Shown: positions 45,210 through 54,850, numbered from the stretch's first letter. The stretch is 64,000 bases of DNA from Gemmatimonadota bacterium (GCA_012960225.1 DUBS01000035.1:153145-217144), one strand, 5' to 3'. The notes: generated by a model from the sequence alone, not told the origin. Program-made: numbers and translations.

Positions 45210-46121
45210 TCACCCATAGGAGCTAAGGTTTACCGCCTCTGAGTGCGCCTTGAGATAGCTGTTGAATCGGGTTGCGGAGATTACTCCTTCTTCGACAGCT
45301 GCTTGTACTCCACAGTCAGGCTCAGAAACATGTGAACACCCCCTAAACCTGCATAACGGAAGATGCTCTCTGAATTCAGGGAAGCAATGACCAAGCTCGG
45401 ACGGCGGTATTCCCGCAAATGCTATATCGCCAAACCCAGGAGTATCAGCTACAAACCCCCCACAACTAAGGGATATGATACGCGCGTTGACGGTCGTGTG
45501 CCGACCGGTCCCACTCTTGCGTGACAGCTCCCCGGTACGCAACTCCAGTTTAGGATCGATAGCATTTAGCAGGGACGATTTTCCCACACCCGAGGGACCG
45601 ATCAACGTTGAAATTCCTGAACACAGTTCTTCCTCTAGCCGGCCCACTCCCACTCCAGCTATAGCACTCACAGGCAAAACGAGATACCCGATACTTTGGT
45701 ACAGATTCTTGAGCGGCTCCGCAATCTCTCCGGCACCCGGCAAGTCCATCTTGTTAATCACCAAAGCTGGCTTAATCTGGCTCGACTCACCTAGTAGCAG
45801 CAGGCGATCTACCAGTTCTGGGTTAGCCTGGGGATCCTTGGCCGCAACTACCATGAATGCTCGGTCGAGGTTCGCAGCTAAGACCCTATGCGCCCGCTTG
45901 CCTCGGCTCCGCTTAACAAGTTCAGTCGTACGCTGCTCGACACTCTCTATGGCCCAGCCGTCATCCAACTGTTCCAGAGAAACCCTGTCACCTATGACAA
46001 TCCTATCTTTCTTCGCTCCGCCTAACTTCAGTCTACCACGCAGTGATGCTTCCACCACGAGACCATCCTTGAGTCGGACTCGGTAAGAACCCCCACCGGT
46101 TTGATCTACCACCCCGATCAT
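45210..46121 (-). CDS. rsgA: small ribosomal subunit biogenesis GTPase RsgA
   Basis: 303 residues. An N-terminal OB fold (to about 75) is followed by the circularly permuted GTPase: G4 NKMD (123-126) before G1 GPSGVGKS (175-182), then G3 DTPGFG. The C-terminal zinc site is C-x7-C-x4-C-x-H-x5-C-like in LCRFRGCSHVSEPDC. RsgA helps late 30S maturation and is stimulated by the ribosome. It lies 94 bases downstream of the sigma factor gene on the same strand. Confidence 0.95.
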   Translation of the reverse strand: MIGVVDQTGGGSYRVRLKDGLVVEASLRGRLKLGGAKKDRIVIGDRVSLEQLDDGWAIESVEQRTTELVKRSRGKRAHRVLAANLDRAFMVVAAKDPQANPELVDRLLLLGESSQIKPALVINKMDLPGAGEIAEPLKNLYQSIGYLVLPVSAIAGVGVGRLEEELCSGISTLIGPSGVGKSSLLNAIDPKLELRTGELSRKSGTGRHTTVNARIISLSCGGFVADTPGFGDIAFAGIPPSELGHCFPEFREHLPLCRFRGCSHVSEPDCGVQAAVEEGVISATRFNSYLKAHSEAVNLSSYG

Positions 46122-46215
46122 TGATGAAATTCTAGAACGTAAGAAGTTGGAGAGGAGAATCTTTCTAGGGGAACAACAGAAAGCATATCCGACCGGGGTA
46201 TCACCGGCCTATAGA

Positions 46216-47121
46216 TCAAGCCGCGAAAGACTCCAGTGCGTCGCCCTTGCCACCTTCACGCAAACGACGCAGCGCTCGGTCTCTAAGTTGGCGAATCCGT
46301 TCCCGTGTAACGCCTAGCATATTGCCAATTTCCTCTAGCGTATGCTCTCGCTCACCCTCTAGGCCGAAATAGAGCCGCAGAACTTTTGCATCACGTGTCT
46401 CGAGAAGAGAAAGCGCATTCTCAATTGTTTCCGTTAAAAGACGCTTCTCAACTTCGATCTCTGGCTCTGCAGCTTCTTCAGTTATGAAGCGCTCGACGAG
46501 TTGTGAATCTTCTGAGTCACCAATCGGGGCATCGAGTCGGATTTCTGCAGAATTCAGAGTCTGCAAGGATTCCACCAATTCCGGCGTAAGATACGTAGCT
46601 TCAGCAAGTTCTTCTGTCGAAGGTTCGCGACCCTTCTCTTGCTTTAGCCGTTCCTTTTCCCTGAAAATCCGTGCAAGATCGCTTGCTCGGTTCAAGGGGA
46701 CACGCACAGCACGCCCATGGTTCGCGAGTGATGCCAAGATTGCCTGGCGAATCCACCAAACCGCATAGCTGATGAATTTCACCCCCTGCTCAGGATCGAA
46801 CTTACGTGCAGCGGTAACTAATCCGACATTTCCTTCCTGAATCAGGTCCGTGAGTGACACGCCGCGATTCTGGTACTTCTTGGCAACGCTAATCACGAAG
46901 CGAAGGTTCGCACGCGCCAATTCCTGAATCGCATCCTGGTCGCCTTTCTGAGCGAGTGCACCCAACTCCTTTTCCTTCTCAGGAGTGATTAGCTCATGAC
47001 GACTGACATCTCGAAGGTATTGGTCAAGGGCACTCTGCTCCTCTACACTGGCATCGAATCCAGAAAGGAGATTGCCCTTCCCGCGTCGCTTACTCCGTTT
47101 CCTCGGAGTCGCAGTGGCCAT
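46216..47121 (-). CDS. RNA polymerase sigma factor, RpoD/SigA family without region 1.1
   Basis: 301 residues. After a basic N-terminus come region 1.2 (DQYLRDVSRHELITPEKE), region 2 (ANLRFVISVAKKYQNRGVSLTDLIQEGNVGL; FDPEQGVKFISYAVWWIRQAI, the -10 recognition and melting helix), region 3 and region 4 (TLEEIGNMLGVTRERIRQLRDRALRRLR, the -35 helix-turn-helix). This is a group 1/2 sigma factor; its size and lack of region 1.1 match the main sigma in several FCB-group bacteria. A good promoter of the type it should read lies upstream. Confidence 0.93.
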   Translation of the reverse strand: MATATPRKRSKRRGKGNLLSGFDASVEEQSALDQYLRDVSRHELITPEKEKELGALAQKGDQDAIQELARANLRFVISVAKKYQNRGVSLTDLIQEGNVGLVTAARKFDPEQGVKFISYAVWWIRQAILASLANHGRAVRVPLNRASDLARIFREKERLKQEKGREPSTEELAEATYLTPELVESLQTLNSAEIRLDAPIGDSEDSQLVERFITEEAAEPEIEVEKRLLTETIENALSLLETRDAKVLRLYFGLEGEREHTLEEIGNMLGVTRERIRQLRDRALRRLREGGKGDALESFAA

Positions 47122-47213
47122 CGTCTTATTATCTCTTGATGAGTTCCGGTCAGGTGACTAAGCCGTCTCGGTTATCGTTGGGGCCCGGAAAGGCGTGAAA
47201 TGCAAAGCAGTTT

Positions 47214-47242
47214 ATGATGCTTCAATGCCCAGGTGATGTCAA
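47214..47242 (-). promoter_or_regulatory. sigma-70 type promoter of the sigma factor gene
   Basis: On the minus strand a perfect -35 TTGACA (47242-47237), a 17-base spacer and -10 CATCAT (47219-47214, four of six consensus bases). The predicted leader is about 85 bases before the ATG at 47121. Confidence 0.6.
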
Positions 47243-47289
47243 GGATGTTCCTGTTTCAAGAAGGTCGCCATCGGGAACGCCATACCAGC

Positions 47290-48588
47290 TTAGACTGTTC
47301 CAGCCGGTCGAGTAATTCTTGCGATAATATCATCTGCCTTAATGGAGCGTTGTTCGAAAGTAAAAACTCGAAGGACTCGTGCTGTCGTATACAGATTATC
47401 TGCCAATCGCGGCAAATCTAGGAGTCCTGGCAATCCTCCTGCACCTAGGCGTTGGATTTGTCCATCACGTCGTTCAACAAGCACATTTAGTTGGAACATG
47501 GCCTTCTTAGCTGGAAAATCGATAACTACCTCTCCAGGTTCCAAGTCAAGATCGAGAGCTAGATCGTCTTCAATGTCACGCTTACGTGATGAGCCACTAA
47601 CTACCCAATCTTCTACTTGTTTGTCTGTAAGGTCGGCTGCAGTCAATTCTAATGCTCTTTTGGGGAGCCGGCGTTGGCGAAGTGCGGGCAACCACCGAGT
47701 ACCAATACGTTCTGCGGCCTCACCGTCAGCTTCACGTGCTCGACGACCAATCTCATGCAAGAGTTCTTCGTCAGTTGGGCCAACAAGTTCGTGAGAAACA
47801 AGGAGCCCGCTATCTACAGCTTCCTCAACAATGCGCTTGTAAAGAACGGTCGCGGCTCGTACAGCATGATGCCAGTAGACATTTCGAAACATCTGGTACT
47901 TCGCGAACAGAAGGGATTCTAGAGCGGCCACTGCTTTCTCATGAACTCCCACCTCATACTGACCAGAATCCGGGTCACGTAATAAGACAAGCCCCTGTAG
48001 CAACCGCGAAACGTCGACTTCACCGTAAGGCACACCAGAAAAATGAGCATCCCTGCGGAGATATTCCATCTTATCCAGATCAAGAGCTCCACTTACCAGG
48101 CCCCGCAAAGGAATTTCACTCTGATCAGAGATCAATTCCAATAGCAACTCTGGAGCAGTGGATCCAAGGGGGACGAGAGCCTCACGTAGCGAGGAGGATG
48201 CTAAGAACCGTTCACTAACTTCCTCGTGATGAGTCGGGACATACTCCGCTTCTAGCTCCTCTAGTGCATGTGAAAACGGATAATGGCCAATGTCGTGGAG
48301 TAGCGCCGCATAAGGAATGAGATGCTCACCCTGCAATGCTTCCGGTGGTATTCTTCGATTCTGGCGAATCCGACCTAGTGCGACAGTCGCGAGGTGGTAA
48401 ACACCTAGGGCGTGGTCAAATCGCGTATGTGTCGCGCCAGGATATACCAGATGAGTGAAGCCTAATTGCCGTATGTACCGTAAGCGCTGGAACTCCGCAG
48501 TATCAACGATCTGGACCGCTATAGGGTCAAGTCTGATCGTATTCCACAGAGGATCCCTAATTACTTTTCCGGAAAGCTTATCACTCAT
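47290..48588 (-). CDS. SAMHD1-like HD-domain phosphohydrolase
   Basis: 432 residues from ATG 48588 (MSDKLSGKVIRDPLWNTI); the frame opens further upstream but would overlap the amidohydrolase gene. The start resembles SAMHD1/YwfO proteins: AEFQRLRYIRQLGFTHLVYPGATHTRFDHALGV supplies the first HD ligand His, LLHDIGHYPFSH the HD pair, and LDLDKMEYLRRDAHFSGV the last Asp. Relatives hydrolyse dNTPs to nucleosides plus triphosphate, or other nucleotides. It is 34 bases downstream of the amidohydrolase gene. Relatives of this family include antiviral dNTPases, but nothing else here suggests a defence island. Confidence 0.88.
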   Translation of the reverse strand: MSDKLSGKVIRDPLWNTIRLDPIAVQIVDTAEFQRLRYIRQLGFTHLVYPGATHTRFDHALGVYHLATVALGRIRQNRRIPPEALQGEHLIPYAALLHDIGHYPFSHALEELEAEYVPTHHEEVSERFLASSSLREALVPLGSTAPELLLELISDQSEIPLRGLVSGALDLDKMEYLRRDAHFSGVPYGEVDVSRLLQGLVLLRDPDSGQYEVGVHEKAVAALESLLFAKYQMFRNVYWHHAVRAATVLYKRIVEEAVDSGLLVSHELVGPTDEELLHEIGRRAREADGEAAERIGTRWLPALRQRRLPKRALELTAADLTDKQVEDWVVSGSSRKRDIEDDLALDLDLEPGEVVIDFPAKKAMFQLNVLVERRDGQIQRLGAGGLPGLLDLPRLADNLYTTARVLRVFTFEQRSIKADDIIARITRPAGTV

Positions 48589-48622
48589 TCGGCAAAGATG
48601 TTCGGCAAGCAGAGGCCTATCT

Positions 48623-50293
48623 TCAAGCCTCGTGCACTGTCCTGCCACCAACCACAGTCCGGATAACCTGAATTTCCTTGATCAGATCCGGATCTACATC
48701 ATGAGGGTCTTCGGCAAGAATCACGAAGTCAGCCAACTTGCCAGCAGTGATCGTACCTTTCTCGTTCTCCTCAAACGATGCGTACGCCCCATTCACCGTG
48801 CAGACTCTCAAGGCTTCGTTGACAGTGATCCTCTGGCTGGGGCCCCAGACTCGGCCAGCATAATCCTTGCGGGTAACCATACTCTGTATCGCCATCAGTG
48901 GCTCATAGGGTCCCGGGGAATGGTCGGAAGCCGGAGCAACCGGAATTCCAGACTCGATAAAAGACTTGTGAGCAAACATCCACTCCATTTTCTCTTCGCC
49001 GTATTCAATCCATTTTTCGCCATGATAGTGAGCATAAGTGTAGAATGGTGCGGGGATATAGCCACCGTTGGCTATGCGCTGGAGAAGTGTCGGATTCACT
49101 AAGGAGCAGTGCTCAAGTCGGTGGCGCGTATCCGGACGAGGATACTCTCGTTGCATACGTTCATAGGCATTGAGCACCATGTCGATTGTGACATCACCGT
49201 TGGCATGGATAGCGATCTGCCATCCGGACCGGTGAGCTTCTTCGACAACCTCGTGAACCTCTTCTTGCGTCATCGTCAGGATACCAAAATCGTCTGGGCG
49301 ACCCGCATATGGAGTACTCATCGCCATAGTGCGCTCCGAGGCCGAACCGTCAGCGGCAAATTTCACCGGGCCAATACGAATCCACTCGTCGCCGATTCCA
49401 GTGCGAATCCCAGCCGATTGAAGCGCCGGAAAGGTCCCACCCCTAGCCATCAAATTCATGCGTAAGGAGAGGGTGCCCTCGTCTCTGGCGTCCTGGTAGG
49501 CGACGAACCCAGTGGATCCTGTACCCGCCTGATGAACTGACGTGAGTCCCGCAGAATTCATCTCTTTACAGATCACAGAGACTCCAGTTGCACGTTCTTC
49601 ACGCGTCGATCCTGACGGCACATCGAAGGCGCCACGGGCTCTCTCCGCGACTTTCCCTGTGAGTTCACCATCTTCACGATAAAAGTGACCTCCAAATGGA
49701 TCTGGAGTGTTGACGGTGATACCCGCTACCTCAAACGCCTTCGAGTTATATACACCTGTGTGGCCGCCGCGGTGTCCAACTACGATAGGGTGCTCTCTGC
49801 TTACGGCATCAAGGTCAATACGGTTTAGGGGACGCCCCTCTTCTTGCTTTGTATCATCGTACATGTAACCGACAATCCACTCACCAGATGGAGTGCCGGC
49901 CACCCGCTCACTCAGAGCATCCTGAATACGAGCAACGCTTCCGAGGTTCGTGTTCACATTCTTGAGTGCGTTTAGGCCCGCGCTGGAAGGATGGGAATGT
50001 GCGTCAATAAATCCTGGCAAAACCGTCATGCCAGAAGCATCAATCACCTCAGTATTTACAGAGGTCAGGTTTTGGATGTCTTCGTTTGAACCAACTGCCA
50101 TGAAGCGTCCACCCTTCACAGCAAAAGCTTCTGTGACTACCTGATCACCCTCCTGCGTACGTACTCTGCCCCCGACAACAACAAGGTCAGCTGTCACATT
50201 GCCCGCATCCGCTATCGGCACACACCCACTGGCCAGACCCGCGGCTGCCGCAGTGCTAAGTCCCAGGAAGTCCTTTCTACTGACATCAGCCAT
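48623..50293 (-). CDS. exported amidohydrolase (YtcJ-like) lipoprotein
   Basis: 556 residues from ATG 50293, with GGAGG six bases upstream. The N-terminus SRKDFLGLSTAAAAGLASGC combines a Tat-like pattern (Arg-Lys) with a lipobox (Cys24). The amidohydrolase fold follows: VLPGFIDAHSHPSSAG (metal His pair), HRGGHTGVYNSKAFE, IAIHANGD, RHRLEHCS and PASDHSPG, ending in AGKLADFVILAEDP. YtcJ-type enzymes are metal-dependent hydrolases of amides or N-substituted compounds; substrate unknown. It follows the symporter gene by 131 bases on the same strand. Confidence 0.88.
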   Translation of the reverse strand: MADVSRKDFLGLSTAAAAGLASGCVPIADAGNVTADLVVVGGRVRTQEGDQVVTEAFAVKGGRFMAVGSNEDIQNLTSVNTEVIDASGMTVLPGFIDAHSHPSSAGLNALKNVNTNLGSVARIQDALSERVAGTPSGEWIVGYMYDDTKQEEGRPLNRIDLDAVSREHPIVVGHRGGHTGVYNSKAFEVAGITVNTPDPFGGHFYREDGELTGKVAERARGAFDVPSGSTREERATGVSVICKEMNSAGLTSVHQAGTGSTGFVAYQDARDEGTLSLRMNLMARGGTFPALQSAGIRTGIGDEWIRIGPVKFAADGSASERTMAMSTPYAGRPDDFGILTMTQEEVHEVVEEAHRSGWQIAIHANGDVTIDMVLNAYERMQREYPRPDTRHRLEHCSLVNPTLLQRIANGGYIPAPFYTYAHYHGEKWIEYGEEKMEWMFAHKSFIESGIPVAPASDHSPGPYEPLMAIQSMVTRKDYAGRVWGPSQRITVNEALRVCTVNGAYASFEENEKGTITAGKLADFVILAEDPHDVDPDLIKEIQVIRTVVGGRTVHEA

Positions 50294-50424
50294 CTTGTGC
50301 CTCCCGCAAGTGATTCTTATCCACTTTTCTTGATCCAATCACATCGTATCGCACTGTCTGTGCTCAAGCCACAATAGGAGTAACTGCGATGTTTCATCCG
50401 GACGTGAAGCATTCCATTTAGGGC

Positions 50425-51903
50425 TCAAAAGACTGGTCCCACAGCCCTTCGAACTGAATCAACTTCGTCAGCTATATCCCTGTCACAGTCGGTTGCCAAG
50501 CTCACCGAAATCGTGCATACAAATCCCGCTATAAAGCCTGGAATCATCTCATAGAGGTCATAGAATCTTTCCTTAAACCAGATCGTCCATACGACGGTCA
50601 CCACGAACCCGCCAATCATCCCTGCTATCGCTCCAAGTTTCGTCGTTCTCTTCCAGAAAAGTGAGCAAAGAACTACCGGTGTGAAGGCACATGCGATGCC
50701 CGACCAAGCGAATAGGACGAAGTAGAAGATGGATGCCGGTTCAGTCAGTGCCACCACTAGCCCCACCAGTCCGATCACGACCGTTACCCCTCGCGCTAAA
50801 TTTGATAATGTCCGCTGTGAAGCTTGAATCCCCATCGCTTTCTGAACGATATCCCGAACTATTACAGACGATGCGAGGAGGAGGAGTGAGTCGACTGTCG
50901 ACATGATCGCAGCAAGTACAACTACAAGAAAAATTCCTGTGAAGACATCCGGAAAGAGGGCTGCACTCATCTCTGGTAGAATTGTCTCTGGATCAGCTAA
51001 GCCAGGAAATAGCGTCCGGCCTGACATTCCTCCAAGGACCGCTCCAACATCAAAGCCAATGACGCAGAGCACTGCCCAGAAGCCTCCATCAATAATCTGC
51101 TTCTGATCACGTGCTGCCATGAATCTCGTCAGGAGCTGTGGAGAGCCAAGGAAGGCGAAACCAATCGCGACAAATCCGAATGCGCTGGCTATACCGGCTG
51201 CCCCGAGACCAAACTGGCCCATCGGTCGAAGTAATGCGGGATCTGCAGCTGCCAACCCTGTAATCATCTCACTCCAACCACCAGCAGCTGCAATGCCAAC
51301 AATAGGAAGGGCAATCAGGCATCCAAGCATTAGGACACCCTGTAAGCAGTCGGAATAGGCTACCGCCTTGAATCCACCAACCGTCGTGTAGAACAAGACG
51401 ATGACCAGGCCAATCCAAACACCTTCTGTGTAGCCAGTACCAAGGAAGGAATCAAAAGCCTTACCAGATCCGGTTAGTTGCGCGGCGGTATACGCCATTA
51501 CCATGCTCAGGATAATGATTGCCGAAATCCAACGAAAAACATGCTTCGTGTCCCGAAACCGGTCAGTGAGGTAATCGGGAACGGTGATTGAGTCGAAGCG
51601 ATCCGTGTATTCCTTGAATGGGCGAGCAACCCAGACCCAGGCCGATGCGACACCCAACACTTCCCCGAGAATAACCCAAAAAGCGTGGACTCCAATCGCA
51701 TAACCCATACCTGTTAGGCCCAGTAGGAGCCAAGCGCTTTCCCCGGTGGCATTGGAACTAAAGGCGATCACCCAAGCGGGCAGGCGCTTACCAGCAAGGT
51801 AGTACCCTTTGAGGTCCCGAGATCCCTTACTACCCCAGAAGGCGATCCCAAGTAGGACAAAAGCGTAACCAACAAGGACAGAGATAACCGTGATGGAGGT
51901 CAT
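50425..51903 (-). CDS. sodium:solute symporter (SSF family, PutP-like)
   Basis: 492 residues, about thirteen membrane helices. SSF markers: GYYLAGKRLPAWVIAFSSNATGESAWLLLGLTG (first sodium-site helix region), SITVPDYLTDRF, YTTVGGFKAVAYSDCLQG, and LVVVLAAIMSTVDSLLLLASS. These place it near proline/amino acid symporters. Its ATG lies inside the stop of a 50-residue membrane-protein gene (ATGA), which itself overlaps the aminotransferase gene in the same way. Context suggests import of beta-alanine or a similar omega-amino acid, driven by sodium. Confidence 0.92.
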   Translation of the reverse strand: MTSITVISVLVGYAFVLLGIAFWGSKGSRDLKGYYLAGKRLPAWVIAFSSNATGESAWLLLGLTGMGYAIGVHAFWVILGEVLGVASAWVWVARPFKEYTDRFDSITVPDYLTDRFRDTKHVFRWISAIIILSMVMAYTAAQLTGSGKAFDSFLGTGYTEGVWIGLVIVLFYTTVGGFKAVAYSDCLQGVLMLGCLIALPIVGIAAAGGWSEMITGLAAADPALLRPMGQFGLGAAGIASAFGFVAIGFAFLGSPQLLTRFMAARDQKQIIDGGFWAVLCVIGFDVGAVLGGMSGRTLFPGLADPETILPEMSAALFPDVFTGIFLVVVLAAIMSTVDSLLLLASSVIVRDIVQKAMGIQASQRTLSNLARGVTVVIGLVGLVVALTEPASIFYFVLFAWSGIACAFTPVVLCSLFWKRTTKLGAIAGMIGGFVVTVVWTIWFKERFYDLYEMIPGFIAGFVCTISVSLATDCDRDIADEVDSVRRAVGPVF

Positions 51904-52052
51904 CCAGTACCGATCTCATCTTGGCTCGGTTCTCGGTGCTTCGATGTGATGCGGCGCTTCTGGGCTCTATAGAATGCAAGTTCGAGTCCGAGGCCCAAGC
52001 CCACAGCACAAAAAAGAAGGACCCATGCATCAATAGGTAAGCCCGATATCAT
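51900..52052 (-). CDS. 50-residue single-span membrane protein coupled to the symporter
   Basis: ATG 52052-52050 to TGA 51902-51900: begins MISGLPIDAWVLLFCAVGLG, one hydrophobic helix (about 8-27), then a basic, charged tail (AQKRRITSKHREPSQDE). The start overlaps the aminotransferase stop as ATGA and the stop overlaps the symporter start as ATGA, so translation of all three should be linked. An AGGTGG-like ribosome site lies before it. Several SSF carriers have small partner subunits (for example YhdT, DUF3311 or DUF4212 types), but this one is shorter than those and I do not recognise it. Positive-inside rule suggests a cytoplasmic tail. Confidence 0.72.
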   Translation of the reverse strand: MISGLPIDAWVLLFCAVGLGLGLELAFYRAQKRRITSKHREPSQDEIGTG

Positions 52053-53365
52053 GATCCCACCTTATCGCAAGCCCTCCCCAATTTCTCGATACCTTCGGCA
52101 ATTTCGTCAGCAGCGATCAGTAGTGATGGGCCGATCCTAATGACCGTACCGTTAAGCCCACCCTGGCCGACTAGCAGACCTTCGTCTCTAGTTGCGGTCA
52201 GCAGCGCTGCCGTGCGTTCCGTATCCGGCTCTTTCGTCTCCGGATCCTTCACGATCTCCATGGCTTGCATCAAGCCCATACCTCGAACATCACCAATCCA
52301 TGGATGCCGACGTTGAATGTCAATCATCCCCGCACGTAACTCTTCACCTCGGGCGAAGGCATTTGCTGGAGCTGATTCCTCTTGAAGCACGTCCTGTGTG
52401 GCACAGAGAGCTGCCATGGATATGGGTGTTCCTCCGAACGTTGAAAGCGTCTTGCCCTTCCAGGCGTGTGCGATTTCATCAGTCGTTATTGTAGCACCTA
52501 CAGGGGCTCCATTTGCAATGCCCTTTGCCATAACCATGATATCCGGCTCGACACCCCAGTGCTCTATACCGAACCAGTGCCTTCCAGTCCTACCGAAGCC
52601 CGCCTGGACTTCGTCGATGATCAGGAGGCCACCATAATGATGAATCACCTCGGCGACTCTCTGAAAATAGCCGGCAGGTGGAACAACGTAGCCTGCCACA
52701 CCCATAATGCTTTCCGCAATGAACGCTGCCGGACGACCATTTGTTGTTGTGACGATGACCTCTTCAAGGTCTTCCACAAACTTGTTCACACACGAGTCGT
52801 CACAAGGCTGTTTGAACGGACAGCGATAGGTATTCGGAGACTTGGCATGCTTGATACCTGCCACGGGAGTTGCTAGCGGTCTCCACCCTGAGTGAGCGGT
52901 TACGCTCGTAGCCATATAAGAACGACCATGGTATGCAACACGTAGCCCTATGATTTCACTTCGACCAGTTGCCAGGGACGCCATCATTAAGGCTGTTTCA
53001 ATCGCCTCAGTCCCTGAATTAGTGAAGAATGTTCGCTTGAGATCTCCTGGAGCGATCCTCGCTATCTTTTTCGCCGCCTCCACTTGAGGTCCGTTCGCGT
53101 AGAGTGTCGAAACATGGCCGAGGCGTCCCATCTGATCAGTCATTGCTTCCGCAACTCGTGGATGGCAATGACCTACTGAGGTGGTCAAGATTCCACTGAA
53201 AAGGTCAAGGTACTCATTCCCATTGGCGTCCCAAACACGAATACCCTGTCCTTCTGTCAGGCAGAGCGGTTCGGAGTAGAGGTGCAGCATGGACGGAAGG
53301 AGGTACTCCCGCTGTCCATCAATAATGTCCTGGCCCAAAACAGCTGAGGTCGCGGTTGGATTCAT
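52049..53365 (-). CDS. class III aminotransferase (AGXT2-like, omega-amino acid type)
   Basis: 438 residues. PLP site: NSGTEAIETALMMA (phosphate loop), DEVQAGFGRTG (Asp251, ring nitrogen) and MVMAKGIANGAPVGA (Lys281, Schiff base). The N-terminal LYSEPLCLTEGQGIRVWD and the internal Cys-rich YRCPFKQPCDDSC are typical of the alanine-glyoxylate aminotransferase 2 group, which transaminates beta-alanine and 3-aminoisobutyrate. With the malonate-semialdehyde dehydrogenase gene 36 bases upstream, conversion of beta-alanine to malonate semialdehyde is likely. The stop overlaps the small membrane protein gene. Confidence 0.9.
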   Translation of the reverse strand: MNPTATSAVLGQDIIDGQREYLLPSMLHLYSEPLCLTEGQGIRVWDANGNEYLDLFSGILTTSVGHCHPRVAEAMTDQMGRLGHVSTLYANGPQVEAAKKIARIAPGDLKRTFFTNSGTEAIETALMMASLATGRSEIIGLRVAYHGRSYMATSVTAHSGWRPLATPVAGIKHAKSPNTYRCPFKQPCDDSCVNKFVEDLEEVIVTTTNGRPAAFIAESIMGVAGYVVPPAGYFQRVAEVIHHYGGLLIIDEVQAGFGRTGRHWFGIEHWGVEPDIMVMAKGIANGAPVGATITTDEIAHAWKGKTLSTFGGTPISMAALCATQDVLQEESAPANAFARGEELRAGMIDIQRRHPWIGDVRGMGLMQAMEIVKDPETKEPDTERTAALLTATRDEGLLVGQGGLNGTVIRIGPSLLIAADEIAEGIEKLGRACDKVGS

Positions 53366-53401
53366 AGTACGTTTACTGAGGTCTTGATCAGCGGTCGCAA
53401 T

Positions 53402-54850
53402 CTACCAACGCGATATCACGACTCGCTGATCAGTGAAGAAGGAAATAGCATCCTTACCCTGCGCCTTTAGGTCCCCAAAGAAGGAATTCTTTGAGCCACC
53501 GAACGGGAAGAAAGCCATGGGTGCAGCCACTCCAATATTAACGCCAATCATGCTAATACCGGCTTGGTAGCGGAACTCTCTGGCAGCCTTACCACTCGTT
53601 GTAAAAATCGAGCATGCGTTCCCATACAAACTGCCATGCATCATGCCAACAGCCTCATCGATATCCCTCGCCCTATTGATACCGGCAACCGGTCCAAAAA
53701 TCTCCTCTGTTGCTATTGAGAGATCCGGGGAGACATCCTCAAAAACTGTAGGTCCAACCCAGTAGCCATTTTCTAGCCCTTCCACAGTGGCGTCTCGCCC
53801 GTCGAGCGAAAGTTTTGCTCCGTCAGCTACCCCCTGATCAATGAAAGAAACAACCCGATCACGGTGTGCTGCAGAAATCACTGGGCCCATATCTGTAGCC
53901 TCCTCAAGGCCATCACCGAGCCGGATTGAGGACGCAGTATCCAGCATCCTGTCTCGAATTTCAGCATGAGCATCACCGACACCCACAATCACGCTGCCTG
54001 CTAGGCAACGCTGACCCGTAGAACCAAAAATTGAACCCGCACAAGCATCTAGTGCGACTTCCATATCAGCGTCTGGCAGCACGATCATGTAATTCTTGGC
54101 ACCACCAAGCGACTGGACCCGCTTCCCAGCAGCAGAAGCTCGTCTATATACAATCTCTGCCACTCTGCTCGAGCCAACAAAGGATACTCCCGCGATATCA
54201 GGATGGTCACAAATTGCTTCCACACTCTCTCGGCCACCGTGTACGACATTCAACACACCTGGAGGAAGTCCAGCTTCTTCCACTAAATCAATGATCTTTT
54301 GGTGTGTTAGTGGATCTTGCTCACTGGGCTTGAGGACTACGGTATTCCCAGTTGCCACAGCATATGGCCAAAACCAGAGGGGGATCATGACTGGAAAATT
54401 GTAAGGGGTAATGACGCCGAAGACACCGATCGGTTGGCGCCATGATGCGCTGTCGATGCCCTCAGAAATTTGCTCAACGGTATCCCCCATCATGAGAGAT
54501 GGTATTCCGCAAGCGTGCTCAACATTTTCGATGCCTCTCTGGATCTCACCGCGTGTTTCCGCGATGACCTTCCCGTGCTCTCTTGTGAGCAACTGAGCTA
54601 GATCTTCCTTATGCTCATCCAGCAATGATTTGAGGCGGAAGAGGACCCTAGCCCTTTCAGGTGACGGAGTGGAGCGCCATCCTGGATAAGCAGCTCTTGC
54701 CGCCTGAACTGCTTTGTCGACATCCGTGCCAGTGGACAGTGGCACACGCCCAATTTCTCCACCTGAAGCAGGGTTAGTTACTGTAAGAGTCTCTGAGTGA
54801 GATACCATACACCACTCACCTCCAACATAATTTTGGACCATCGTGCTCAT
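53402..54850 (-). CDS. mmsA: CoA-acylating methylmalonate/malonate-semialdehyde dehydrogenase
   Basis: 482 residues from ATG 54850 (MSTMVQNYVGGEW); longer frames are open but lack family likeness. Aldehyde dehydrogenase core: PYNFPVMIPLW (Asn151), GVSFVGSSRVAEIVY, QSLGGAKNYMIVLPDAD and catalytic Cys282 in GSTGQRCLAG. Lack of the general-base Glu (LGGAKN instead of LGGKSP with ELGG) and the GAKN segment mark the MmsA/IolA branch, which oxidises malonate or methylmalonate semialdehyde to acetyl- or propionyl-CoA plus CO2. Gap to the M28 peptidase gene is 7 bases. Confidence 0.93.
   Translation of the reverse strand: MSTMVQNYVGGEWCMVSHSETLTVTNPASGGEIGRVPLSTGTDVDKAVQAARAAYPGWRSTPSPERARVLFRLKSLLDEHKEDLAQLLTREHGKVIAETRGEIQRGIENVEHACGIPSLMMGDTVEQISEGIDSASWRQPIGVFGVITPYNFPVMIPLWFWPYAVATGNTVVLKPSEQDPLTHQKIIDLVEEAGLPPGVLNVVHGGRESVEAICDHPDIAGVSFVGSSRVAEIVYRRASAAGKRVQSLGGAKNYMIVLPDADMEVALDACAGSIFGSTGQRCLAGSVIVGVGDAHAEIRDRMLDTASSIRLGDGLEEATDMGPVISAAHRDRVVSFIDQGVADGAKLSLDGRDATVEGLENGYWVGPTVFEDVSPDLSIATEEIFGPVAGINRARDIDEAVGMMHGSLYGNACSIFTTSGKAAREFRYQAGISMIGVNIGVAAPMAFFPFGGSKNSFFGDLKAQGKDAISFFTDQRVVISRW

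Noticed and set aside
45475..46086. 203-codon plus-strand frame opposite rsgA
   Set aside because: Antisense to an essential-type gene with all its GTPase motifs; sequence has no family likeness.
47290..48588. Antiviral dNTPase defence system around the SAMHD1-like HD protein
   Set aside because: No nuclease, reverse transcriptase, toxin or other defence gene is adjacent; the family is also widespread as housekeeping nucleotide hydrolases.
48588..48651. Longer N-terminus for the HD phosphohydrolase
   Set aside because: The extra 21 residues overlap the end of the amidohydrolase gene and lack family likeness; ATG 48588 starts the conserved sequence.
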